The notes under the pieces are model-generated. The model searched no databases, was not told the DNA's origin, and saw nothing but the letters and a program-made list of their open reading frames with translations. A DNA stretch of 64,000 nucleotides from Emmonsiellopsis sp. PD_33 (lineage: Eukaryota; Ascomycota; Eurotiomycetes; Onygenales; Ajellomycetaceae), in assembly GCA_032988165.1 (NCBI GenBank), contig JANTQF010000105.1, forward strand, positions 1-64,000, read 5' to 3'. Positions 46,928 to 59,608 of this stretch are shown piece by piece. Both the position numbers and the translations under genes were made by a program. How positions within the stretch are numbered: position 1 is the stretch's first letter; each line of letters begins with the position of its first letter.

Positions 46928-47937
46928 ATGGCCGACGACTCGAATTCCCGGTATGCGGACTGGAAAGCATACGAGTACAATCCATCAACTGTAGCAGCAG
47001 CTATTTTCATGCTGCTTTTCCTGCTATCTACAGTCCTCCATTCCTACCAATTGTTCCGAACCCGGACCTGGTTTTTCATTCCAGTTGTCATTGGCGGATG
47101 GTGTAAGTTGCATAAACAAATCCGATTCCAGCTGTTCTATATTACATTTTCGCTAAGCATTGCCGAAAAACTCGAAACCATAGTTGAAAGCATCGGATAC
47201 GTTTGCAGATTGATATCGTCCCGACAATCCCCCGATTGGGCTCTCGGCCCATACATTATCCAGAGCGCATTCATTCTGGTGGCACCGGCACTTTTTGCAG
47301 CGAGTATATATATGGAGTTGGGTCGAATAATTGTTCTTGTTAGAGGGGCAAAGCATTCCGTCATACGCGTGAACTGGCTGACGAAGATATTCGTTGCCGG
47401 AGACGTGCTTTCTTTTTTAATGCAAAGTTCTGGTATAATAACTCTTTCTCTCACCAAATTTCCTTTCGATTACTTTCCTCTGACCGTTATACAGGTGCCG
47501 GATTGATGGTCAAGAGCGATTTCTCCAAAGATACAGCAGAAAACATTATTGTCGGCGGCCTCTTTGTCCAAGTGATATTTTTCTGCCTCTTTATCGTCAG
47601 CGCCGTGTTATTCCAGAGACGTATCGGGAAATCCCCGACGGATGAATCTCACCAACTCTCCCATACCTGGAGGAAGCACATGTATGCTTTGTTCTCCACA
47701 AGCTCGTTGATTTTGACACGGTCCATCGTTCGGGTCGTTGAGTATCTACAAGGACAGGATGGATATCTGCTGCAGCATGAGGTGTTTCTGTACGTTTTTG
47801 ATGCGGTGTTCATGTTTTCTGTCATGGTTATTTTTAATGTTCTGCATCCGAGCGAGATCAATTGCCTTCTCGGCCGGGGTGCAAAGATGATGAAGAAAGG
47901 GGGGATTCTAGTTGGCGAGTTTGAGCTCCGGGTGTAG
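46928..47937 (+). CDS. RTA1-like membrane protein, three exons
   Basis: Exons 46928-47102, 47184-47432 and 47495-47937 give 288 residues; introns are 81 and 62 bases. The family is the RTA1-like, seven-membrane-segment proteins of fungi, linked to lipid translocation and resistance to 7-aminocholesterol. The join at the first intron makes G-G-W-F-E-S-I-G-Y, the family hallmark GGxFExxGY. Further signatures are QSAFILVAPALFAASIYMELGRII in the third segment region and, after the last intron, GAGLMVKSDF and RSIVRVVEYLQG. The C-terminus is short and basic. The plasma membrane is the expected location; the true substrate is unknown in most members. This gene is the last intact one before the AT-rich repeat block. 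Confidence 0.93.
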
Positions 47938-48620
47938 TTCATGTTTGTGGTTAATGTTGCTCTACTAAGGATAAAGGTATCGCCAATGAATATACTGCCA
48001 TTATATAGAACGAGATTGCCACGGGTATTCCCCTCCAGTATATAAATTTGAGGCAGCAGCTTTTCCAGAGACCCAGTACCCAAATATTACGCGTCACCAG
48101 AGGTATGGGGATTATGGGAGATTTAGACAGGAGATGAATGAAAAGTAATAGGAAAGCACCATACATGATTGGAATATCCAAGACATACAGTATTTAATGA
48201 AAGGGGCCAATAAAAAATGTATGTTGCCATTGGCCGCCTTTAATGGTGTATCTTGAGGAGGAGATCAATTAGAGACTGAATATTGTCAACAACTTTAATA
48301 ACATAACATAGTACCAAAAGGGAGCTTCTGACAGAATTCAAAAGCACAAAGGGTATTTCATACCAGATTTTTGTGAGACTGTTCTGCCATGGATCCACCA
48401 TGTAAACACCATTGCTCTGATAGAGCACTCCAAAATTAACATCTGTGATGATATTATTACTATTTTTGGAGTATGTAAATCAAAGAACCATGTAAATATA
48501 TTGTAATGTTATAACTATACTTTATGAAGTGCTCTAACTACACTTCATGAAGTGCTCTGACTATACTTTATATAATATAATGTTTTTGCAATGCTCCATG
48601 TAATGCTCCATCCACATTTA
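47938..48620. other. 3' flank of RTA1 and transition to AT-rich DNA
   Basis: Base composition drops and CpG becomes rare from roughly 48.2 kb. The last 100 bases carry copies of GAAGTGCTCTRACTA and TGCTCCATGTAATGCTCCAT. No gene is seen. Confidence 0.5.
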
Positions 48621-48700
48621 TATAGAGATTATGTAGTTGGACACCCTCTCCACATAATGAAACACCCCCTCTAACCCAATTAGACCTTAGTGTGGAATAA
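48621..48700 (+). repeat. Outer inverted repeat, left arm
   Basis: Reads inverted against 59609-59690 at roughly 80% by eye. The shared core, read on the minus strand here, includes AGAGGGTGTCCAACTACAT followed by ATCTCTATATA. It lies outside the TIR element and is a separate older repeat pair. Confidence 0.7.
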
Positions 48701-48816
48701 GTGGGACTAGCACATTTTTAAGCTTCCACATCAAACTCTTATCAAATCTCTTAATTGCTCAATTTCTCAATCTCTCATCAACCTCTCTATCTCAACCCCT
48801 TACATTTAAATGCGCC

Positions 48817-48945
48817 ATGGAGCTCCTAGGTGAGCATGGCAGGCATGGTAGGCATGGCAGGCATGGTGGGCATGGTAGGCATGGTAGGTGTGGTGGATAT
48901 GATAGACATAGTAGGCATGGCAGGTATGGTAGGTATGGTAGATAA
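48817..48945 (+). CDS. Possible 42-residue His-Gly-Arg repeat microORF
   Basis: An ATG in good context (GCGCCATGG) opens M-E-L-L-G followed by about twelve tripeptide repeats of H-G-R type (variants HGG, RCG, YDR, HSR, RYG), ending in TAA. It coincides with a 9-bp tandem repeat. It is too short and repetitive to call a real gene with confidence: it may be only a minisatellite that happens to be open. Confidence 0.25.
   Translation: MELLGEHGRHGRHGRHGGHGRHGRCGGYDRHSRHGRYGRYGR
48832..48939 (+). repeat. 9-bp minisatellite, 12 copies
   Basis: Twelve contiguous units of the consensus AGGCATGGT (variants AGGCATGGC, GGGCATGGT, AGGTATGGT). Copies in the middle are more degenerate. It lies between the left outer inverted repeat and the TIR element. 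Confidence 0.85.
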
Positions 48946-49056
48946 TAGAAAGAGCCAGGGAGGCAGCTATTACATAAGCTGCCAAGCTAGTCCTAAATAG
49001 GAAATAGAGTCTGATTTTTTTTATTGCATTTTTAAATGAATTGGTAAAATCATTAA

Positions 49057-49072
49057 GGGCCTATTTAGTAAC
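49057..49072 (+). repeat. Left terminal inverted repeat of a small DNA transposon
   Basis: GGGCCTATTTAGTAAC, flanked on the outside by TAA (49054-49056). The inverted copy is at 59441-59456 with one mismatch. Confidence 0.75.
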
Positions 49073-49169
49073 CAGGTTCAAATTGAAACTTGGGGTCAAA
49101 TTGGTCCCAAATTACTGGCATTTCCATTAAAAACCACTAAATCTTGCTTGGCATTTTAGGAAACAGTGA

Positions 49170-49337
49170 TAATTATAATTGGGAAAACTTGAGATGAAAA
49201 TGTTGCATGGAATAAGGTTGTCTTCTTATAGTTCCTGGGCCACCTGTGGGTATTTATATCTTAGAGTCTAACTAAGCTAACTGTGTGACTAAGCACCCTG
49301 GCTACTCCATGGCATGAAGTATAGGCACATAATAATT
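49170..49337 (-). repeat. 3' LTR of the chromovirus
   Basis: Matches 59030-59198 along its whole length (for example AGATGAAAATGTTGCATG versus AGATGAAAATGTTGCATG; TAAGCTAACTGTRTGACTAA in both), differing mostly by C/T and G/A. A TATA-like TATAAATA is on the minus strand at 49251-49258. Confidence 0.9.
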
Positions 49338-49338
49338 A

Positions 49339-49347
49339 CCCCCTTTT
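49339..49347 (-). other. Polypurine tract of the chromovirus
   Basis: Minus-strand AAAAGGGGG immediately upstream of the 3' LTR, the primer for plus-strand DNA synthesis. It fixes the element's orientation. Confidence 0.75.
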
Positions 49348-49439
49348 GAAAAGCACACAATGCCCTTATTATGATAATTCCATGCTAACTTAACAGAGTA
49401 AAATAAAGGACATTTTGATAGAGAACATAAGAGATATTT

Positions 49440-51311
49440 CAGAAGAAAAGAAAAGAAAATATATTAATAAAGTAAATAAAATCATCCATTCATTCAGCAT
49501 TCATCTTTATATTTAATTTAATAAATAGGATCATCTATCTACTCTGCATTTATCTTTACATCTAACTTATTCAGTGCACTCTTCAGTTTAGCCTATAGTA
49601 TCTTAAATATAACCTAGTAGGTAACTCTTTTATCTATTCATAAGTTAACTGTACTTTCTATCTTCTCATAATGGAGATTCTGTAGATAAGCAACTCATTT
49701 AATTGTATCTTCTTAGTATGTGCCATCAGCAGGCTTAATGGCATCTTAATTATTAATCTGTATGATAGTATCAATCTTCTTATTAATCTTCTGTGCACTT
49801 TTATTAAGCATGATAGTGTGTGTGATCTCTATACAGTAGTATTACTAAATGACCTGTTAAGCTTCTTATTTTTCTAGGTTATGCAGTATCATTATGAGGC
49901 AGACAGCTTTATTCTTTATAATATCATATTAAGCTTTCTTCTTGGCAAGGGCTTGGGCTTAAATCTTATTGATAGTCTAATGCAATTCATCAGTAAGCAG
50001 TGTGCATATTTTAGCATATAATATTCTTATAGTATAGAGCTAGTTGACTTCTTTGAGAGCATCTTCTCTACCTATATTGTGGAGGATTATAATGCATTTA
50101 ATTACTTAAAGGTTTATGAGTAGGTCTGACTACTGAGCACTGATACTTGCAGTATGAAATAATATGATTATAATAATAGCCATAATAAGAGTAACATTAG
50201 CTATATGAGGAGGGCTTGCTGTGAATTACTCTGTAGGCACATCACTGTCAGAGTCATCCTTCTTAGTTTATTTGCTAAAGAAGCTATTATCTGTTACATC
50301 TACTAAACTATCTATTTATCTCTATTCTTCATGGAAGCACTGCAGGATCTCTGTGTCTATATAATTAATATATTAACTCCTAATTATGCTAGCTAAGAGG
50401 TATTTAATATTATGAGATTTAATTTGATTGATATACTTCTTTTTATTTTATTTCTACAGGTTGTCTACAGTCTCATTAATTTAATCTTTAATTGTACTAG
50501 AGGAGAATATAGCAATATTCCCTTAGCATCATTCAGTGATTAAGAGATTAATTTCTCAGTTATAAATTTCCACTCACTAATCATAAAGTTAGGTATAGTG
50601 TATATTTTTTACTATAATCTTATTCATATTCTATTAGCTCTAAACTTACTTGGTAGTAGCATTATGATCATCCTTGATAGTATATATTGAGTCAAAGTAT
50701 ACCTGGTTTTCCCAAAGATGATGTTTCAGTAAGTCATAATACTCATAACTTAGATTCTTTACAGTGAGATATAAGTATATAAATTCATTGTAGTTATAAG
50801 TCTCTATAATGTCTCCTGTATTATAGTTTGTAGTTATCTTTAACTTTATCCTGTTAACAGTCATCTCAATTTTAAGCTTTCTTACTTTCACCTTGTTCTC
50901 TGCTGATGGTGCATTAGGTGATGGTCCCTTAAAGTTGTAGTCATTTTCTAAGTTAAGATATATCTTAAGAGATAAGTATTATAAAGTATTACTCACAATC
51001 TACAGAATCTTCTTCTTATACTCCTTATTAGCCTGTTTCTGTGAATGTTCTTGGGCTTTGAAGATGTAGTAGCTATCATGTAGGTCTTAATTTATAACTT
51101 ATCTATTCATACTGTTAATAACTTCCTTGAGCATGCTCATAGATTTAGTGGAGATTACCTCTAGAGGTAAAGAGTATTTGCACATCTTGATGATAAACTC
51201 TATAGTATACTCCTCTATATAATTTATTATCTTGATGTTTTTAATGATTTTATTATCTTCAGCTTGCTGGGCTACTATCTTATCTTTCTCTTTTATACTG
51301 AATTGGCTCAT
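49440..51311 (-). pseudogene. Unrecognised accessory ORF downstream of pol in the chromovirus
   Basis: A single minus-strand frame can be followed from MSQFSIKEKDKIVAQQ at 51311 to about 49440, roughly 620 codons. Two segments stay open for 60-80 codons (51311-51099 and 50891-50646). The stops between are mainly TAG and TAA, as C-to-T change of CAG/CAA would give, so the ancestor was probably one long ORF. Visible segments include TYNYNEFIYLYLTVKNLSYEY, an acidic TKKDDSDSDVPTE and a lysine-rich AQALAKKKA. No RT, integrase, zinc-finger or envelope signature is seen. It lies in the same orientation as pol and ends just before the polypurine tract, so it belongs to the element or was captured by it. 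Confidence 0.6.
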
Positions 51312-52139
51312 AGTCAGAATGAATGTCTTATGTTATTTCTTCAGTATGTAAGTAGGGATGAGGGGGTTATCAGCTGATGTCAACTATAAGTACTTAAAGG
51401 ATGTCATACTGTTGGAGATTCTATGATATTTACTAGCAGATAGATGAGCAGGCTAGATGTTTTACATGTGATCTTCTAAATCACTGTGAAGGTATTAGGA
51501 GTTAGTAGATATTATACAGGCTGATGGGAGTTAGTTAGAGGGTTTGTATGTCTTCCTATTAAGTAAAGTATTATTAGTGAATTTGCTATAGTAATGGGTG
51601 TGAAGGTGTTTGGACTGAGAGATTGAGATATTTATTGTAATAGGTCTTCCATGTATATGATGAATACTAACTTAGGAATGTGCTCTAATAATAGTATTTA
51701 TCATGAAAGTTTCATATCCTATAGTTTGATATTTATAGTGAGTAGGATGGCTGAAGCCAATTAGGACAGTACATCTATAGATAAGGGCTTATATATATAA
51801 GTAAATAAGAGTAAGACTAGTGAAAGACATATAGATGAATGGGGTACAACTAATATAAGGCAGTATATTTCTAACAGAGTAATGGACATTCCATAATGAA
51901 TAGTAATAATCTGGGCATGAGGAGCTTTTAATAATAGTTAGAAATATAGAAATTCTATGGACATAATCTCATAATCTCTATTATATAGAGGAAACTGAAA
52001 AGCACTTTTAGATTTATTTATGAGAATTTAGAATTTCTAGGCTACCATCTTTAGAGGTCAGCCTCACTATTGTGGAATCAACAGTGAATGAGATTCTTCT
52101 TATTCACACTCATACTATTATATGAGTTCTTTTGTATCT

Positions 52140-55100
52140 AATAGGATATGTATAGAGTATCACTGATTCTCTTCTAATTTATATTCTTTTCATTGCACAA
52201 GATATTCAACCTTTACACTGTGTTTTAGATTCTTAGTCTGTTTTATTAGTATTTTCTCAAGTTCATATAATTGCTATTTCAATGTATTGCCTTCCATTAC
52301 TATAGAGCCTGATGCCAGTAGGATGTGCCTAAAGAGGTCCTCTTTCCATGGGGTGAATTCTAAGTATGTGATAAATATTATAGGGTGTACCTGAAAGTAT
52401 GCTGAAAGATTCAGGAGATAGGTAAGACTACTAACTTAGTAGAGAACTGTGAAGGAACCTATATATTAAGGGGTAAACTTACTATAAGCTTGAAGTAAAG
52501 GTATGTTATAGTCTTTATCAATTCAGAGAAGTACTTTATTATCTGTGGTGAAGAATCATAAAGTATGCTTCTTATTATAATACTTCTTTATAAATACTAC
52601 TACTATGTGGAGTGCCTCATTTGTATTGAGGTGACTGGAAAAGTCCTAGAAATCCTAATTTTGAAAAGTCTGTGCTAGTTGGAGTGGTGATTTAAGCTTC
52701 TAGTCATACATATATTAGTAGGGAAATATCTCCATTGCTAACATTATAGTACTATTAAAGAGTACTTGAAGTGAGAGAGCTGAGTCCTCTCATTGTTATG
52801 AATCTTCCAGTGCTGTGATTATATATTAAAGAGTAATTTTATATGTTTAATTTGTAATCTCTAATTAGCCATCTACTTGGGAGTAGTAAGCTATAGTATA
52901 GAGAAGTTCTACCCCAAGAGACTTAAAGATTATTACCTAAAATTAACTGAGAAACTTTCTATCTCTATCTGATATAATACATGATAATGTGCCTCAGTCA
53001 CTCATTACTAGCTACTTGATGAATGGCTTGGCTCAGAATTCTACATTCTAATTCTAGCATTCTGGGATGAAGGCTGTTCTCTTGCTTACTTTGCAAGTAA
53101 TAATCATATTAGTATCAAATTGTTCTTTGAGAAGACTAAGGATAATATTAATTGTAATGATATGGAATAGGAATGGCCCTGTAATAATTAACTGTAGTGT
53201 GCTATATGATTTATAGTAGTGAGTAGCATTCTAGAGGTAATTAAGATAGTGGTAGATATATTCTTTAATAAGGTGAGTCTTCTTGTAAATGGACAATCCA
53301 TCTAACTTCTCTATAGTCTACTATAGTTCAAGATGTGTGTCTGAGTGTGCAATCTTAATGATGTTACTAATAAGAGGCTAAGAAATATAGAGCTGCATAG
53401 TGTTCTCATAGTTGTGATATAGTAGATTATCATCAGAATTGATATAGTATAGTAGCTTGGATTGATTTTTCATGGGTAATACACTGTTTGCTTTTATGAC
53501 TTTCAAAATTGTAGCTAGCCTTGAGTCTTACTGGTAGGCATTTAGGAGTCTTTACTGAAACTATAGGGATATTATAACTATTATAGCTGTATAATTCACT
53601 AGGAATGTATTTATAGTCTTAGTGATTAGGTCTTTCAGAAGCTCATTCTAGTTCATAGGTGCATCTAACTGCAATTAAGATAGGGCATCTGGGATGATAT
53701 GTATGTGGCCAGGTTTATGAAATATCTGTAGGTTGAATTGCTGTATGTATTATACAACTTAAATGAGCCTTAAGTTGAGCTTATCTGTAGAAAAGGTAGT
53801 TAGTAATATCTGTCTAGTAATTTATAGTGTAGCTGAATAGTCAGTATATATAATTACTGGAAGTTCTGTGGCTTTAACTATATATTACACTTTTTTGAGT
53901 GCTCAGATCAAACATGTAACCTTCAGTTTAGTTGACTAGTATCTAGTTTCTATTGATGTGAGAATTTTGAAGAGAAATATAATAAGCTCTATCATGATTA
54001 ATGGAGGTAGAATCTTAAAGTCTGGGATTTTTTCATACTATATCTTTTTGAGTAGTGTTCATTCTAACTTTACATGAAATATCATTACCTCAAAGTCTCT
54101 CTATTTAGAAGTATTAATATTGAAGAAGAGGTATCACATGCTATCATAATGTATTAGAAATAGACTCTTAATAAATACTACTTATATGTTATTAAAAGCC
54201 TTCTCTTCTTTTTCTATAGGCTTTTCAAGAGGTATTTAGACAGAGAATTAAGTTTACAGTCTTTCTTTTACTAGTACATTCTTGAGGAGTATCATCTTAC
54301 ATGCCTGTAGAGGCTCTACATGATAGGCATAAAAGGATATATAATTTTACAGTTATTCTATTGTATCAAGATAAGTCTTCAGATTCTTTAGGTTCCTTGA
54401 GAATGTAATTCTTGTCAGTACAGTGATCTAATCCTCTATTAGTATGAGGCTCAGAAATGAGACTTTATACCCTAGTAATCTAACTGAAGGGAAACTAATA
54501 AATATCTTTTTTAGATTAATGATTATATTCTTATTATAAAATAGAATGAAGATCTTTCTCAGATATTTATCATGTTTTTTCATAATGATACTTGTAGTAA
54601 CTAGATCATTAATATAATAGTAAATGAACTTCTTAAACTTCTTTAGGAAGAGGTCAATCTTGCACTATATATACATCAGAGAGTTTATATATTCTATTAT
54701 TACTACTAAAGGGATCTCTTATCTATGGTGTGATACAACTGATAAGTGTTGTTGGTGGTCATGGCAGACTCTCTATTAATAGAAGAAGCTCATACAGTTA
54801 AAAATAGTAATATAGTGATATCTCTTGATGAAGTTAATAATCTCTACCTGCTGTGTCATTAAGTATACATCAGACTTAACTATCTTATTTAATTCTCTGA
54901 CATTAATTACAGAATGGCCTTTCTGTACTCTGTTAACCTTCTTTTATACTATAAACACTGAGTATTCTGAGGAGATGTAGTCTGTTGCTCATTCCATATA
55001 TCCTTAAGCATACAATTTATTGAAGAGCTCATTTATAACCTCATAATCTTTTTAGCCCAGAGAGTATACTTTTACCTGTATCTGAAGCTTGTAATTCTTC

Positions 55101-57250
55101 AGTAGTAAGAGGGGAATCTATATCTACTCCTTCTCTAGTAGATTCATAACATTACTGTAATCTTCTCAGATTTCAGAAAATTCATTGTAGATCTGCATGA
55201 AGTATTTTATGATCTTCTCATTATCATAAATTATTATATTATTGAGTAGTTTTACTTTTACTCTTATAGGGTTAATGTTAATGATATGTAGAGATTCCTC
55301 CATTAATTCTAGTATATCCAGATTGTCATTCAGCTTCTATTGAGGCTGTTATCTAGAGAGGCTGAGAGCTAATAGCTCTACTATAGGGTCAATCAAGTAT
55401 GTACTAGTAGTATCATATTCTCTTAAGGTACTAATGTGGGATCTCCATGAGATTATTACCTGCCTATCTATATTATTAATGATATAGGCAAACAGGAGAT
55501 TATAGTCTATAATTTACATATATACCTGAAGTGATGGCATTATAGGGTTAAAGATATAGTCCCTATCTATAGGTAGATGTTCCTCTTTGTTAAGATAGCA
55601 TCTAAGGGGAATTTTCACCTCTAATCTAAATGAAATAATAACTTTAGCATCTAAATATACTAACTTAATAACTTAATGATCTTTTCTTAATGTCATTAAA
55701 ATCTTGACTTCTACATCCTCACATGACTTTATCCACAGCATTCTTTTATCTAAATCTATGATGATACCCTCTGATGCCATGTTATCTATACTGAGCAGCA
55801 GGTTGATATGAAGGTCATCAATGACATGTACCTTCATTAAGATTTAGATAAGTACTGATGTATATTCTTCATCTAGCAGGACTACTAATAGTGTAAGTAA
55901 AAGTATAATTATCTCTGAGGACTCTATAGAATCTTCAATGCCTCTAACTGGTATTTAGAGGCATGATAGGTGTGATATCTTATTGTACTGCTGTTCTAGA
56001 AATTTCTTGCTTATAAGAGTTATTATGCAGCCTAAGTCTATATATATTGATAATGACTTGAAGGTGTCTTGATAGAACATCATAATAGTAATATATTTCC
56101 AGTTGTGAAATGCATATCTATATGGTGTATTTAGATTAATTGATCACTGAAATACTATTACTCATAATGTAAAGTCAGAACTCATATGGAAGGTCTGTAG
56201 AGTTACTATACAAGTCTTTAGGTGCTTATATAGATTGTTGTGCAAGTTAAATGCTTCACTATATTTATAATAGATAGTTGTTGTAGGGTCTGCATGAAAT
56301 GTATCTACCTCTAAATTATATACACTATCATCATATGGCTGCTTCTATAAATCATCCATGGGCATTTCTATGTCATTATAGTAAGGGTTAAATTTAGCTT
56401 TTTAGTCATATGAATCTTCTGTGGACTCCTCTGACTCCTTGAGGTTAGTGTGAAATGCTATTTATTTGCATAGCTGTTAATTTTATGGCTGCTGACCAGA
56501 CTAAGTCACATTCTTACTAGTAAGTACTAGGAGCTGAAGTTACTATTTCAGGGCTGACAGTTTGAGATGATCTTACTGGGCTTTGCCTTGATAATTCCTG
56601 TTGTGCTGGTTGTAATAGCTAGCATAGCCATATTAATTGTCATTCCCACTGTAGCTACTACAGTACTGTCTGTTAGCATAATCCTGGGTTTGATATCTGA
56701 GCTGATACTAGTAAGCAGGCTGTTCAAACTGATGAGGATATGATTTTCTATCACAGCTATAATAATTACTTTAAGAGGTAAAGTTATTATGATAGAATCT
56801 ATGCTAATTATACATATTATTCACATATTAATTATTACTTGCAAACTGATCCATCTAGTTGGTCTACTTGCAGTAAATAATCTCTATAAATTCCTCAATA
56901 ATTATATTCTTTTCTAACTTATTAATAGTGGCTTATAGGGTGACATCTAGGTTGTTCCATGCATGTAGGACTTGAACATACTTGATTTCTCCTTAACTGT
57001 AGTGCTTCACAGCTGTAGAGATATTAAGGATGTAAGAGGTTAAACTGCATTCATTATGGAGATTCTAAAGAAAGTACTTTATCTCATTGAGCTTTTATAA
57101 TGTCTGATTACTTTTGATGTGAAATCATCATTAAAGAATCTTAATCTATTTATCTACTCTATTATTAGTTGTAATAAGTTCTGTGCAGATAATATTATTT
57201 AGTTTCTAATTTCATTATAACTCTACTTCTTCTTTAAGATATAAATTCAA
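52140..57250 (-). pseudogene. Degenerate gag-pol of the chromovirus
   Basis: By eye on the minus strand, right to left: a gag-like region near 57200-56850 (KYVQVLHAWNNLDV); a C2H2-like remnant near 56280-56200 (YKYSEAFNLHNNLYKH); a protease remnant near 56036 (IDLGCIITLIS for DTGC-type); reverse transcriptase near 54950-54350, with YYYINDLV (YxDD, D to N) and SFPSVRLLGYKV; RNase H ending HKPGHIHIIPDALS near 53700; integrase with a zinc-binding part near 53390-53190 and catalytic SDRDRKF near 52945; and a chromodomain at 52270-52140 (YELEKILIK, VEYLVQ, ENQ*YSI). Trp, Gln and Arg codons have become stops or Gln, as RIP would do. Domain order PR-RT-RH-INT is Ty3/gypsy. Confidence 0.88.
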
Positions 57251-59029
57251 GTTCTGCTGAATTCTTGCTGCATCTCTGATCAGTGCTACAATTTTGAGCT
57301 GATTAATGAATGCATGTATGTCTTTATAATAGATTTTACCCTCTTTATTAATAACATTATTATAGCCTCATAATGTTGGTACATTGGGGTAAAAGAAACT
57401 AATATCCTGGGATTTCCATGAAGCAATTAATATTAGTAGTGCAGATAGAGGCTGTGCTGACTAGGCTGATGCCAGCTGAGTAACTATAACTTTAGCATGA
57501 GAGAGTAGTTCCTATAGGGTTTACATTTGATGTAGAGTAAAACCTATATTATCAGTAGATTCACTAGTGCCTACAGCAGCTGAGATGCTATTCATATTTA
57601 ATATATTATTTGGCTGTCTAATAGATGGCAGCTGTGAGAGTTATTCTCTATCAGTTAATATTATATTTAGAGTCTCTGAAGACTCTATAGGTGTCAGCTG
57701 TGATGCAACTTAAAATAATGTGCTGCTTGACACTAAGTTAATCTGTAATAATAATTGAGCTGAACAGAGTAGGCTATTATCCTCTAAGTATAGCTTTAGG
57801 CCTAGAGGAAGATATACCTATCTTATTAGTAAAATCTTAAAGAATGTTTCTTCTCAGTAGTTGAACATGTAGCTCTATTTGAAGCAGTCTATATAGTTAT
57901 GAAATTTAAGAACTACTTAATTAAGTGATGAGTAATTAATGAGTCAGTCTGAAGGTATCAGTGAAACTACCTAAGCTTTCTTGAAACTTCTATGTGAATT
58001 GGCCTGTAATCATGTACAGTCTTATGATTCTATAGATGCCTGCCTGGATTTTAGTGGGAGGCTTGAGCAGGTAGTTTACTCAGTCATAAAAGTCACCCTC
58101 ATAATAGTAGTATCCTGCAGTGAGTTATGATAAGAGAAGTTGAAGTTAAAGTACTTAATGATCTAATAAGTAAGTTCTACTATCTGAATGTAAAAGATTA
58201 TTTTATGATTCTCTGAACATAAGAACTACTAACATTAATAACTATTATTAAGTAGGATAGATCTTCCAAGGAGATGAGTTCACAGAAAAGTATGAGAAAG
58301 AGAAAAGATACTATACTCTTTTGAGATAAGAGTAACCAGACTTGGAAGATGCATGCTAATATAATAGACATATATGCACTATGTCCTTTTAGGGAAAGAA
58401 CTGCAGAAAATCTTGGAAAAAATGTGAAAAACTGAAAAGAGAGAAAGCACTTTTTAGGGAAAAAAAAGTGGGCAATTTCTGAGAAATGTATGGGGAATTT
58501 GTATGAGAGCTTCAAATAGTCAATTTACAGGTAAAAGGTGGTCTAAATGTAGCACAACAAGCTTGCACAACAGCTTCTCAGTATTAAGAGGTAACATAGT
58601 GAATGAAAGTAAGCAAGTAGAATAGTTATAACAGAATAATTCTCATAAAAGTTCTGTGGGTAACTTGGGATTCTCTTGCTGAGCTCAGCAATTTAGAGTA
58701 AATATTTATAGATTTACCAGGAGATCAAGCAGAACAGTACACATAGAGAATAATAAGAATGCAATTCAATTAGAATTATCTGTAATAAGAATGAAGCTAT
58801 TTAGATACTAGATATAGAGAGTTATCTGTAAGGAGGATGAGATCTAGGTAAATATAGCTTTTTAAAGAGAAGTCTGTGAAGTGGATGAAATGCATGAAAA
58901 AGAGAAAAGAGATAGAAATTTATTAAAGGAAAAGTAAAAGTAATAAGAATAGAGAGATATAATGACAACTCATTGTAAAGATCAGGAAACTCATGGAGAA
59001 CCTTACATCTTTTGCAAAGACATACTATT
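57251..59029 (-). other. 5' leader and gag-proximal region of the chromovirus
   Basis: Downstream of the 5' LTR. No convincing protein motif was found by eye; the open frame near 58515-58198 is Phe/Ser-rich from A-rich DNA on the other strand and is not a gag. Confidence 0.4.
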
Positions 59030-59198
59030 AATTATAATTAGAAAAACTTAAGATGAAAATGTTGCATGAAATAAGATTATCTTCCTATAATTCCTAGGCT
59101 ACCTATAGGTATTTATATCTCAGAGCCTGACTAAGCTAACTGTATGACTAAGCACCCTGACTACTTCATGGTGTGGAGCATAGATGCATAATAATAAT
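59030..59198 (-). repeat. 5' LTR of the chromovirus
   Basis: The second copy of the 168-bp direct repeat, with TATA-like TATAAATA at 59110-59117 on the minus strand. No primer-binding site complementary to a tRNA could be recognised next to it, perhaps because of mutation. Confidence 0.9.
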
Positions 59199-59440
59199 AC
59201 ATACTTTAAAGTGAGCAGGTCTGTATTAAACCCAGATTAGAGTTTGATGGACCCAAATTAGAGTTTAATGATGATTAATTACTTAAATAGAAAATAATTG
59301 GCAGGTTTAATTTGAACCTTTTATATAGTTCAATCTGACCTTAAATGCTCTGTTCAATAACCTTTCCTAGTATAGCACTATATTTGCTGTAATCCATACA
59401 CCCTACTATTTGAAATCAAATTGAGCTTGATCCATATTGA

Positions 59441-59456
59441 GTTACTAAATAGGCTC
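59441..59456 (-). repeat. Right terminal inverted repeat of the small DNA transposon
   Basis: GTTACTAAATAGGCTC, the inverted partner of 49057-49072 (one G/A difference), followed by TAA (59457-59459). Confidence 0.75.
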
Positions 59457-59608
59457 TAAATCTTTTGTGATGCAGGTAGGCACTCAGTGCTTGCTCACTC
59501 ACTACATTGACTATATAGGCAGTTTTGATGTGGTAAGATTATATAATCATGCCAAGTAGCACCTTTCCATATTAGGCCTAGTATGCCCTGTAATTGGCTT
59601 AGTGTTGC

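Larger units (their letters stand above)
49170..59198 (-). mobile_element. Degenerate Ty3/gypsy chromovirus (LTR retrotransposon)
   Basis: Direct repeats of about 168 bp bound a 10-kb element. The coding strand is minus: the 5' LTR is at the right end. A polypurine tract (AAAAGGGGG on the minus strand, + 49339-49347) abuts the left LTR, confirming orientation. Translating by eye finds, in order, gag-like, protease, RT, RNase H, integrase and chromodomain remnants, then a further long frame. All frames are broken by RIP-type stops, so the copy is dead. At 10 kb it is longer than usual fungal chromoviruses (5-8 kb). Confidence 0.9.
49054..59459. mobile_element. MITE-like TIR element interrupted by an LTR retrotransposon
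   Basis: 16-bp TIRs (49057-49072 and 59441-59456) start GRGCCTATTTAGTAAC and are bordered by identical TAA triplets, the target duplication typical of PIF/Harbinger-type elements. Removing the LTR element (49170-59198) leaves about 380 bases, so the TIR element is non-autonomous: no transposase is present. Confidence 0.65.

Noticed and set aside
58198..58515. Phe/Ser-rich open frame of about 105 codons
   Set aside because: Arises from A-rich DNA on the other strand; no gag or other motif.
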